64,000 nt of DNA, taken from NCBI GenBank assembly GCA_965203795.1, contig OZ241915.1, positions 2,542,001-2,606,000 of the forward strand, in the 5' to 3' direction. The notes beneath the pieces are model-generated. The model was not told the origin of the DNA. It did no database searches and saw only the letters and a program-made list of their open reading frames with translations. This DNA is from CBDBBY01 sp965203795. GTDB taxonomy: Bacteria; Pseudomonadota; Alphaproteobacteria; Rhodobacterales; Rhodobacteraceae. This document shows, piece by piece, positions 9,179 to 16,693 of the stretch (position 1 is the first letter of the stretch; each line of letters starts with the position of its first letter). Both the position numbers and the translations under genes were made by a program.

Positions 9179-11014
9179 ATGAAAAACGAGAACCGCCGCA
9201 ACGCGCGGCAAGCAGCGTCCGAAAGCCCGTCCGGCCCGGAGCCCAAGCTTGGCGCGCTTCCTGTCTGGAACCTGGACGATCTCTACCCGGGTCCGGATTC
9301 GGCGCAGCTGAAGCAGGACTTGGAATGGCTGGAGACGGCCTGTCGAAGCTTTGCCGAAACTTTCGAAGGACGAATCGCGTCTCTCGACTCCGAAGGACTC
9401 CTCAAATGCGTCGAGCAGCGCGAACGCATAGACGCCGTCGCGGGACGAATTCTGTCGTTCGCGTCTCTGCGCCACGCGCAGGACACGCTCGACCCAGCGA
9501 ACGGGAAGCTCCTCGGCGACTGCGGCGCACGGGTCAGCGAGGCGAAGAGCAGGCTCGCGTTCTTCGAAATCGAGCTGAACGACATCGAAGCCGACGCCTA
9601 CGCGAGGATGATCGAATCGAATGCCGGTCTGCGCCGGTACCGCCAGGTGCTGGACAGGCTGCGGAAGCTCCGGCCGCATCTCCTGTCCGCCGAGCTGGAA
9701 AGGTATGTCAGCGAAAAATCCGCGTCCGGAACCGCAGCGTGGATCCGTCTGTTCGACCAGACCGCGGCCGCTATGCGATTCGGGGGCGCAGGCGAGGAGC
9801 TCACGCTGGAGCAGGTGCTGGACCGCATGAGTTCGCCAAACCGGGCGGTCAGGGAGAAGAGCGCCAAAGCGCTGGCGGTCGAGCTGGACCGGAATCTGCC
9901 GCTGTTCACGCTGATCACGAACACGCTGGCGAAGGACAAGGAAATCGAAGATCGATGGCGCCGCTTCGAGACCGCGCAGGCATCACGGCATCTCGCGAAC
10001 GATATCGAGCCGGGGATCGTCGATGCCATGGCCGAAGCGGTAGCCAAGGCGTTCCCGGAGATTACCCATCGCTACTACCAGCTGAAAGCGCGCTGGCTCG
10101 GCGTGGACAAGCTCGAGGTCTGGGACAGGAGCGCCCCGCTGCCGGAAGATTCGGATCGCCGAATTCCATGGGAAGAGGCGAAGAGCACGGTGTTGGCGGC
10201 ATTCGAGGCGTTCTCGCCGCGCATGTCCGAAACCGCCGCGCAATTCTTCGACAACAGCTGGATCGATGCCGCCGTGAGGCCGGGAAAGGCCGGAGGCGGC
10301 TTTTCGCACCCGACTGTCGCCGACGCCCATCCCTACATCCTGCTGAATTACCAAGGCAGGTCGCGCGACGTCATGATCATGGCCCACGAGCTGGGCCATG
10401 GAATCCACCAGGTCCTCGCCGCGCAGCACGGCGAATGGCTGTCGGACACGCCCCTGACGCTCGCCGAGACGGCGAGCGTTTTCGGAGAGGCGCTGACGTT
10501 CCGCAGCTTGGTTGCCTCCGCCCGCGACGCACGGGAGCGGCGACGGCTTCTTGCCGGACGGGTCGAGGACACGATCAACACCGTCATGAGGCAGGTCGCG
10601 TTCTACCGGTTCGAATCCCGCCTGCACGAAACGAGGCGGTCCGGCGAGCTGGAGCCGGACGACATCAACGCGATCTGGCTTGAGACCCAGCGCGAGTGCC
10701 TCGGCCCGGCATTCGAATTCATGGACGGCTACAAGGTGTTCTGGTCCTACGTCCCGCACTTCGTCCACGCGCCGTTCTACGTGTACTCGTACGCTTTCGG
10801 GAGCGGCCTCGTTCAAGCGCTGTTCGCGGTCTACATGCGGGGGCTGGAGGGATTCGTTCCGCGGTATTTCGATTTGCTCGCGGCGGGCGGCTCGCGTCCT
10901 TACAAGGATCTGCTCGAGCCCTTCGGCATAGATGTCGCCGATCCGGAGTTCTGGCGCGGCGGGATGTCGACGGTTTCGGAGATGATCGACGAGCTTGAGG
11001 CCTTGGAGGCCTGA
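9179..11014 (+). CDS. pepF: Oligoendopeptidase F (M3 family metallopeptidase)
   Basis: 611 residues, the usual size of PepF. The zinc site HELGH lies in MIMAHELGHGIHQVLA, with the third-ligand Glu downstream in TPLTLAETASVFGEALT. The N-terminal half is the helical cap (KLGALPVWNLDDLYPG onwards) typical of the pepF/M3 family, and the C-terminus carries FVHAPFYVYSYAFG. It cleaves medium-length peptides in the cytoplasm and could process peptides brought in by the transporter at the start of the window. ATG at 9179 is chosen because the frame upstream only overlaps lcdH in another frame. It converges on rpoH. Confidence 0.92.
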   Translation: MKNENRRNARQAASESPSGPEPKLGALPVWNLDDLYPGPDSAQLKQDLEWLETACRSFAETFEGRIASLDSEGLLKCVEQRERIDAVAGRILSFASLRHAQDTLDPANGKLLGDCGARVSEAKSRLAFFEIELNDIEADAYARMIESNAGLRRYRQVLDRLRKLRPHLLSAELERYVSEKSASGTAAWIRLFDQTAAAMRFGGAGEELTLEQVLDRMSSPNRAVREKSAKALAVELDRNLPLFTLITNTLAKDKEIEDRWRRFETAQASRHLANDIEPGIVDAMAEAVAKAFPEITHRYYQLKARWLGVDKLEVWDRSAPLPEDSDRRIPWEEAKSTVLAAFEAFSPRMSETAAQFFDNSWIDAAVRPGKAGGGFSHPTVADAHPYILLNYQGRSRDVMIMAHELGHGIHQVLAAQHGEWLSDTPLTLAETASVFGEALTFRSLVASARDARERRRLLAGRVEDTINTVMRQVAFYRFESRLHETRRSGELEPDDINAIWLETQRECLGPAFEFMDGYKVFWSYVPHFVHAPFYVYSYAFGSGLVQALFAVYMRGLEGFVPRYFDLLAAGGSRPYKDLLEPFGIDVADPEFWRGGMSTVSEMIDELEALEA

Positions 11015-11192
11015 ATCCTCAGCGATACTGCCCCCTTGCCGCGTCGCCATCGCGGCAATGCCTGTGCCGGAATGATTTTGCGGCGAGCGTTCGGCATGGC
11101 CGCCCGGCGTTCAATTCCGCGTCAGGGCCTGCCTTTGCTTCAGTTCCGGAAGCTGGACGGGCGCGGCGGGCGTCTCAAGCCCGAGCGCGCGA

Positions 11193-12092
11193 TCAGGACG
11201 CCGGGGACGCCATCCCCTTCTCTGAAGCGAGATTGAGCATCCGCGATTTCACTCTTTCGAATGCGCGCAGCTCGATCTGCCTGATGCGCTCCCTGCTCAC
11301 GCCGTACTTTTGCGCAAGCACCTCCAAGGTGGAGGGCGTGTCGCTCAGCTTCCGGCTCTCGAACACGTCCCGCTCGCGATCGTTCAGAACCTCCAAGGAT
11401 TCCTTGAGAAGCTCGCTCTTCACCCGCGCCTCCTGCGCGTCCGCATAGTCCCCAGCATGGTCGGCCGATTCGTCCACGAGCAATTCCATTCGCTCGGCCG
11501 ATCCGTCGACATCGTTGCGCACGGGGGCGTTCAGCGACGTGTCCCGCCCGGCGAGCCGCTCATTCATGTTGCGGATTTCGCCCTCCGGCAGCCCCAGCAA
11601 TTCCGAGAGCTGGTTGTAGTCCGACGGCGTCATTTCCGAATCGTCGATCACTCCGATTCTCGCCTTCGCCTTCTTGAGATTGAAGAACAGCTTTTTCTGG
11701 GACCTCGTCGAACCGATCTTCACCAGGCTCCATGACCGAAGGATGAATTCCTGGACGCTCGCGCGTATCCACCAAATCGCGTAGGTGGCGAGCCGGAAGC
11801 CCTTGTCGGCGTCGAACCGCTTCACGGCCTGCATCAGCCCGATGTTCGCTTCCGAGATCACGTCGGCGACGGGCAATCCGTATCCGCGGTAGCCAAGAGC
11901 GATCTTCGCGGCCAGCCGCAGGTGGGACGTGACCAGCCTGTGGGCGGCATCGGAATCCCGGTCGTCCGACCACCGCTTCGCCAGCATGTACTCCTCGTCG
12001 GGATTCAGCAGCGGAAACCGGTTGATCTCGGACAAATAAGTCGACAGGCCGACATCGGTCGGCCGCAGCGCGAGATTGGAATGGTTGCTCAT
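11193..12092 (-). CDS. rpoH: RNA polymerase heat-shock sigma factor RpoH (sigma-32)
   Basis: A 299-residue sigma-70 family protein lacking region 1.1. Region 2 includes the core-binding and -10 recognition helices (DVISEANIGLMQAVKRFD and RLATYAIWWIRASVQEFIL). The RpoH-box segment SWSLVKIGSTRSQKKLFFNL is diagnostic of sigma-32. Region 4 ends in a helix-turn-helix (LAQKYGVSRERIRQIELRAF). It directs transcription of chaperone and protease genes. GGGAAGG on the coding strand upstream of the ATG at 12092 is a reasonable ribosome binding site. It stands alone, convergent with pepF and with IS debris upstream. Confidence 0.95.
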   Translation of the reverse strand: MSNHSNLALRPTDVGLSTYLSEINRFPLLNPDEEYMLAKRWSDDRDSDAAHRLVTSHLRLAAKIALGYRGYGLPVADVISEANIGLMQAVKRFDADKGFRLATYAIWWIRASVQEFILRSWSLVKIGSTRSQKKLFFNLKKAKARIGVIDDSEMTPSDYNQLSELLGLPEGEIRNMNERLAGRDTSLNAPVRNDVDGSAERMELLVDESADHAGDYADAQEARVKSELLKESLEVLNDRERDVFESRKLSDTPSTLEVLAQKYGVSRERIRQIELRAFERVKSRMLNLASEKGMASPAS

Positions 12093-12460
12093 CTGACCTT
12101 CCCTGAACTTACCCCAAGATTAACGCAAAAACGGCGCCGCTCCCAACCCTTGAAGCCGAACTCCGCGCGCACCTTGGTCTTTTGCAATTGCTTGTCATTC
12201 GACAGATAGGTCGCGGCGGCGGCGTTTCAAGTCCCGGAAGAAAATTCCTGACAGCGGCCCTCGCCCCGGACGCCGCGCCACGACCACCGGCAGCCGCCGC
12301 GCTTGTCCAGACTTCAGCGCCCCAGTCCGCTCCTGCGACCGGACTCGACCTATACAGCAGGGCGATTGTGTGTGGACGCCCCCCTGAGACGCGGGATCAT
12401 TCCTTCCGCAGCCCCGGGCATTTGGTCAAGCGCGTACGTGTGTCCGGCCTGTCGGTGCGG
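12093..12460. other. Gene-free stretch upstream of rpoH
   Basis: This interval holds the rpoH leader and, further out, sequence leading into the first ISAs1-type remnant. I see no convincing coding frame, no clear sigma-70 or sigma-32 promoter match and no RNA gene. Homology with the other IS copy starts only near 12465. Confidence 0.5.
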
Positions 12461-12464
12461 CGCG

Positions 12465-13330
12465 TCGCATATGAGCGTCCATTGCTTCGAGGCGTTCTCC
12501 GGATGCGGCGGCGACAGCCGCGCCGAGCAGGGCCAGGAGGCAGGCAATGGGCGGATTCTCCCTTTGTTTCAAGGACGTCGACGATCCAAGGACGGGCAAC
12601 GCGAAGCGCCACGACTTCCGCGAGATGGTGATGATCGCGCTGCTTTCGAGCATGTGCGGCGGGCGGACCTGCGTCGACATGGCGGATTTCGCCGCCAACA
12701 ACGAGGCGTTTCTGCGCCGTTTCATGGCGCTGGAGCGCGGAACCCCGAGCCGCGACACGTTCTCCCGGCTGTTCCGGCTGCTGGACCCGGAGCCGTTCGC
12801 GGCGGCGATGGCGCAATTCGCCGAGGACTGGGGGAGGGCGCTGGAGGAGGACGGCGGACGGCAGATCGCGGTCGACGGCAAGACGCTCCGGCGGTCGCAT
12901 ATGCGCGCCGGGGAGACGTCGCCGCTGCACATGGCGGGCGCCCTCCTGACGGAGGCCGGCATCGTGCCCGGCCAGACCGCGGTCGACGGCAAGTCCAACG
13001 GGATTCCGGCGATGGCCGCGCTGCTCGAGCTTCTGGACATCAAGGGCGCGGCGGTTACGGCCGACGCGATGCATGCGCAGCGGAACACGGCGGAGCCGGT
13101 CACCGGCAAGGGCGGGGATTGCGCCCTGGCCCTGAAGGCCAGCCAGGGATCGCTCCGCAAGGACGCGAAGGAGTGGCTGGAGGATCCCGAGGCGGCCAAG
13201 GAAATGCTTTCCTGTCGGCACGTCGGCGGCAGCCACGGGCGGACCGGAACGCGCGCCGCGACGGTCTCGCACGACATCGGATGGCTGCAGGACCTCCACC
13301 GGTGCCGGGCCTCAAGGCAGGCGGCAGTCC
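12465..13330 (+). mobile_element. ISAs1-family insertion sequence remnant, copy 1
   Basis: Sequence from about 12465, including the bases just before the transposase start, matches copy 2 (from about 14203) closely until about 13325, where copy 1 diverges into unrelated sequence. The 3' end of the element is therefore missing. No terminal inverted repeats or target duplication could be identified. The two copies are in the same orientation about 1.7 kb apart and bracket a decayed toxin-antitoxin pair. Confidence 0.7.
12547..13330 (+). pseudogene. ISAs1-family transposase, truncated C-terminus (copy 1)
   Basis: The frame begins MGGFSLCFKDVDDPR and continues through hallmarks of ISAs1 transposases: GTPSRDTFSRLFRLLDPEPF, the first catalytic-Asp region IAVDGKTLRRS, and VTADAMHAQRNTAEPV with the second Asp. 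After SHDIGWLQD it loses homology with copy 2, so the C-terminal part with the catalytic Glu is missing. The frame stays open to 13668 through unrelated sequence. A 15-bp direct repeat, GCGGTCGACGGCAAG, lies inside the gene at 12868-12882 and 12979-12993. It is almost certainly non-functional. Confidence 0.8.
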
Positions 13331-13660
13331 GCCGCGTTCCCCGCTTCCGCCTTCGATTCCTCAAGACAAGGGCAGGAACAATGGCAGTCGACGACGCGGA
13401 GCCGGACAATATGAATGTCGTCCATCCCCGCCGCTGCACAAGGCCCCAGGGAGATGCGGACTGGATTTCGGACCGCAGAGTGGCGGAATTTGCAAAACTA
13501 CCGGGACACAACTTTTTTCCAAGGATTCTCAAACCTTTGGAAAATACCGCGGAATCCTTCCATCTCCCGCCTCCGGAAACTGCTCTTCGTCGCTGTTTTG
13601 ACGGAAGAGCACTACTATGCGACGGAAAGGAGAAACGAAAGATTCAAAAAGCGACGACCT
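13331..13660. other. Unassigned sequence between IS remnant and antitoxin fragment
   Basis: About 330 bp with no recognisable gene on either strand. It joins the broken 3' end of the ISAs1-type copy to the point where antitoxin homology starts, and is probably debris of one or more rearrangements. Confidence 0.4.
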
Positions 13661-13783
13661 TCGTGTAAGGCACATCTCGTCGAATTCCTTCATTTTGTGC
13701 TTCGACATAACGCCTGCTTCCATCAGGTCGGCCGCGGTCTCGTGTACCGTTGCCAAAGCGTCGCTTTTGTACTTCTTAGCCAT
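13661..13783 (-). pseudogene. HigA-type antitoxin fragment
   Basis: The protein begins MAKKYKSDALATVHETAADL and continues EAGVMSKHKMKEFDEMCLT. This is the conserved N-terminus of a family of helix-turn-helix antitoxins that partner HigB/RelE-like toxins. Homology ends at residue about 41, before the DNA-binding helix-turn-helix, and the frame then runs through unrelated sequence to 13529. The ATG at 13783 overlaps the end of the upstream toxin remnant by eight bases, which preserves the toxin-then-antitoxin order of hig operons. It probably cannot bind DNA any more. Confidence 0.6.
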
Positions 13784-14051
13784 CGGCGTTCACCTCAACG
13801 ATAGATCCTTTTGATAATGCTACTTCAAGTTCTACATCGTTCAATTCAAGCATCTCTTCGGCTAGTTTCCGGTAAGCCTTAATTTCATCCTGTTCAAGAT
13901 TCCCACGATCATTTTTTGCAAAGCCATGGACAAAGAACACACGCTCGCCCCGGCGACCGGGCCGCCTTCCGCGGCCGCCGCCTTGATCGACATCGAGGCC
14001 GCCCTTGCAAAGCGGGAGCCGTGTCTGATTACTTGCATTGCGGGTCTCCAT
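13776..14051 (-). pseudogene. HigB/RelE-like toxin remnant
   Basis: The C-terminal part looks intact and typical: GERVFFVHGFAKNDRGNL, then KLAEEMLELNDVELEVAL and the ending EVNADG. The N-terminal half is degraded. A piece resembling the family's GLIDADLGGG is present as GGLDVDQGGG, but the following segment that should read through the core beta-strand is shortened, and the true N-terminus is not found in frame. These toxins are ribosome-dependent mRNA endonucleases. Decay of the core suggests the toxin is dead, consistent with the truncated antitoxin after it. Confidence 0.55.
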
Positions 14052-14087
14052 TTTGTTCGCCTTTCACGAACAGGTTGGAAGACCCGC
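14040..14087. repeat. Nested inverted repeat
   Basis: GCGGGTCT (14040-14047) pairs with AGACCCGC (14080-14087), and inside it TGTTCG pairs with CGAACA across a seven-base loop. The result is a two-tier hairpin next to the larger palindrome at 14102. It may be the relic of an IS end or a recombination site; function unknown. Confidence 0.5.
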
Positions 14088-14101
14088 GCCCCTTCGTCAA
14101 T

Positions 14102-14141
14102 CGCCATCCAATCGGGCGGGGCCCCGCCCGATTGGATGGCG
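14102..14141. repeat. Perfect 40-bp palindrome
   Basis: The left arm CGCCATCCAATCGGGCGGGG (14102-14121) is followed with no spacer by its exact reverse complement CCCCGCCCGATTGGATGGCG (14122-14141). Twenty base pairs with no mismatch and no loop is far beyond chance. It lies between the toxin remnant and ISAs1-type copy 2. It could be a cruciform-forming site, two abutting terminal repeats, or the stem of a terminator without a T-tract. Confidence 0.85.
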
Positions 14142-14202
14142 GGGCCAGTCCAGCATGTGTCTGAACTCAGTCAGCCACTCCTAGGTCGAATTCACGGCGA
14201 TT

Positions 14203-15310
14203 GCACATGAGCGTCCATTGCTTCAAGGCGGGCTCCGGATGCGGCAGCAACAGCCGCGCCGAGCAGGGCCAGGAGGCAGGCAATGGGCGGATTCTCCCTT
14301 TGTTTCAAGGACGTCGACGATCCAAGGACGGGCAACGCGAAGCACCACGACTTCCGCGAGATGGTGATGATCGCGCTGCTTTCGAGCATGTGCGGCGGGC
14401 AGACCTGCGGCGACATGGCAGATTTCGCCGCCAACAACGAGGAGTTCCTGCGCCGCTTCATGGCGCTGGAGCACGGAACCCCGAGCCGCGACACGTTCTC
14501 CCGGCTATTCCGGCTGCGGCGATGGCGCAGCTCGCCGCGGATTGGCGGAAGGCGCTGGAGAAGGGCTGCGGACGGCGGATCGCGACCGACGGCAAGTCCA
14601 ACGGGATTCCGGCGATGGCCGCGCTGCTGGATCTCCTGGACATCAAGGGCGCGGTGGTTACCGCCGACGCGATGCATGCGCAGCGGAACACAGCGGAGCC
14701 GGTCACCGGCAAGGGCGGGGACTGCGCCCTAGCCTGAAGGCCAACCAAGAATCGCTCCACAAGGATGCGAAGGAGTGGCTGGAGGATCCCGAGACGGCCA
14801 AGGAAATGCTTTCGCATCAGCATGTCGGCGGCGACCACGGGCGGGCTGTGACGCGCACCGCGACGGTCTCGCACGACGTCGGATGGCGGCGGGATTTGCG
14901 GAGCAAACGGCGCAGCCGCCGCCGGTGGCCGGGACTCGAGGCGGTCGGCAAAATCAAGGCGGTCCACGAGACCAAGGGACGAACCACCACCGAGACCCGC
15001 TATTGCATCATGAGCCGGGAAATGGCTCCCGATGAGCTCCTGGAGGCCGTCCGCAGCCACTGGGCGACCGGGAACCGGCCGCACTGGGTCCTGGACGCCG
15101 GATGCGGGAGGACGACCTGCGGAACCGGGCCGGGCACGGGCCGGCGAACCTCGCTGCGGTCCGCCGACTCGCCGCGGGCATCGTGCGCCTGGCGGACGAC
15201 AAGCTGTCGTTCCAGAGACGGCTCCTGAAGGCGGCGCAAGTGCAGGACTACCGCTTCGAGCTCATCAGGAAAGCTGCCGGGCTCTCCACGGAAATTGATG
15301 TGCGATAGCC
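14203..15310 (+). mobile_element. ISAs1-family insertion sequence remnant, copy 2
   Basis: This copy matches copy 1 from about 14203 onward and, unlike copy 1, retains the 3' part of the element to at least 15308. It carries several deletions relative to copy 1 (near 14517, near 14595 and at 14731). The right side ends against the rluD-like gene, whose stop is at 15316. Terminal inverted repeats could not be recognised. Confidence 0.7.
14283..15308 (+). pseudogene. ISAs1-family transposase with multiple lesions (copy 2)
   Basis: The N-terminal frame (MGGFSLCFKDVDDPR to TFSRLFRL) shifts at about 14517, where roughly 22 bp present in copy 1 are missing. A second, 111-bp deletion relative to copy 1 removes the segment between two 15-bp direct repeats, so that GACGGCAAG joins directly to TCCAACGGG. 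A single lost C near 14731 then produces a premature stop at 14735-14737. The 3' part encodes ETRYCIMSREM, NRPHWVLD and, in a further frame, LRNRAGHGPANLAAVRRLA, the C-terminal hallmark of ISAs1 transposases. It is clearly inactive. Confidence 0.8.
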
Positions 15311-15315
15311 TTGGC

Positions 15316-16347
15316 CTATACAGCCTTCAACGTGTCGAGGAAAAGCCGGATATCCGGCGGCAATTCGGATTCGAACTCCAGCCGACGGCCGTCCCGGGGA
15401 TGCGCGACGCCCAGCGCGCCGGCATGAAGGGCCTGCCTCGGAAATTCCTCCGCCGCCCGCCTTTTCGCAGCGTCCGTCCCGCCGGGAAACCGCTTGTTCG
15501 CGCCGCCGTATAGCGGGTCGCCAAGCACCGGATGGCCGATGTATTCAAGATGGACGCGGATCTGATGGGTCCTTCCCGTTTCCAACCGGCATTCCGCAAG
15601 CGACGCCTCTCCATCCGCAAGCGGCTCAAGCACGCGCAGCCGGGTTGCAGCGCGACGCCCTCCCCTTGCGACCACGGACATCTTCAGCCGGTTGGCCGGA
15701 TGCCGGCCGATCAAGTTCTCGATCCGTATGACTCCGCCGGGCTCGTAGCCGACTCCGTCGCGGCGACCAAACCCGTCGCTCCGATCCCCCGGAACGCCTT
15801 TCAAGATCGCCAAGTATCGCCGCAGGACCGTTCTGGCGGCGAATTGCTCGCTCAGCGACCGCATCGCGACATCCGATTTCGCCACGGCGAGAAGGCCTGA
15901 GGTGTCCTTGTCGATGCGGTGGACGATGCCCGGGTAGCGGCCGGCCGACGGGGCCGCGAGGCCGCCGCCACAGTGGTGAAGCAGCGCGTTGACCAGCGTT
16001 CCCGACCGGTTGCCCTTCGCGGGATGCACGACCATCCCGGCAGGCTTGTCGACGATCAGCAGGTCGCGATCCTCGAACACGATTTCGAGAGGAATGTCCT
16101 CGGCTTCCAATCCGCCGGGCGGCTCCGCCGGAAGAGCGATTCGCCATTCCTCGTCCGCCCGGACCGGCGCGCTTGGCGTGCGCACGACCGCGCCGCCTCG
16201 CGAAACGGCTCCCGCCCGGACCAGCTTCCCCGCCCGCGTCCTTGTCAGCGCGGCTTCGTCGGGCGCATACTTCGCAAGGGCGGAATCAAGCCGCGCAGGC
16301 GGATCCCCGCCGATCCTGACGACGATCTCATCGGGAGCGTTCTGCAT
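15316..16347 (-). CDS. RluA-family 23S rRNA pseudouridine synthase (RluD-like)
   Basis: 343 residues: an N-terminal S4 RNA-binding domain (about 15-75) followed by the RluA-type catalytic domain. The signature RYPGIVHRIDKDTSGLLAVAK holds the catalytic Asp, and the C-terminal ETGRTHQIRVHL motif is present. The enzyme converts specific uridines of 23S rRNA to pseudouridine; length and domain order favour RluD. The ATG at 16347 shares its CATG with the divergent start of the next gene, so any promoter must lie inside the neighbour. The C-terminal end abuts ISAs1-type copy 2 with only a few bases between. Confidence 0.9.
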   Translation of the reverse strand: MQNAPDEIVVRIGGDPPARLDSALAKYAPDEAALTRTRAGKLVRAGAVSRGGAVVRTPSAPVRADEEWRIALPAEPPGGLEAEDIPLEIVFEDRDLLIVDKPAGMVVHPAKGNRSGTLVNALLHHCGGGLAAPSAGRYPGIVHRIDKDTSGLLAVAKSDVAMRSLSEQFAARTVLRRYLAILKGVPGDRSDGFGRRDGVGYEPGGVIRIENLIGRHPANRLKMSVVARGGRRAATRLRVLEPLADGEASLAECRLETGRTHQIRVHLEYIGHPVLGDPLYGGANKRFPGGTDAAKRRAAEEFPRQALHAGALGVAHPRDGRRLEFESELPPDIRLFLDTLKAV

Positions 16348-16654
16348 GGACGGAGTGCCGGAACCTGCTCAGGGCGCCGCCACGATCAAGTGGCTCCGTA
16401 TCCTGGTCGTCGCGCTTTCGGTCACGTTCATCGCGGGCTTCGCCGCCCTGGTCGCCCTGTTCGCGGTCCGATTCAGCGAACTCGGCACGCCGCGGCCCGC
16501 GATCCCCGCCGAAATCCTGCTGCCGCCCGGCGCGCGCGCCGCCGCGTTCACGCAAGGCGCGGACTGGTTCGCGGTCGTGACGGACAGCGACGAAATCCTG
16601 ATCTTCGACATGGAGGGCGGGCCGCCGGTGCAAACGATCAAGGTTCGCGAATAG
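16346..16654 (+). CDS. Small single-pass membrane protein (DUF6476-like)
   Basis: 102 residues. A hydrophobic helix spans about residues 17-42 (WLRILVVALSVTFIAGFAAL onward), followed by a periplasmic tail with LLPPGARAAAFTQGADWFAV and FDMEGGPPVQTIKV. Small proteins like this, usually annotated as DUF6476, are common in alphaproteobacteria; the family name is from memory and the function is unknown. The ATG overlaps the divergent rluD-like ATG by two bases. The gene ends about 40 bp before dnaG. Confidence 0.7.
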   Translation: MDGVPEPAQGAATIKWLRILVVALSVTFIAGFAALVALFAVRFSELGTPRPAIPAEILLPPGARAAAFTQGADWFAVVTDSDEILIFDMEGGPPVQTIKVRE

Positions 16655-16693
16655 CCGCTTGCCCGAAGTGCGGCAATGGCGGATAGTTGCCGC

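Noticed and set aside
10600..10625. GGTTCGAATCCCGCC, resembling a tRNA T-loop
   Set aside because: It lies inside pepF in a conserved coding region and no acceptor or anticodon stems surround it.
11036..11058. Hairpin TTGCCGCG/CGCGGCAA between pepF and rpoH as a terminator
   Set aside because: The 8-bp stem is real but there is no T-tract on either side, so I did not call it.
12182..12631. Open frames just upstream of ISAs1-type copy 1
   Set aside because: They overlap the transposase start in other frames and contain no recognisable domain.
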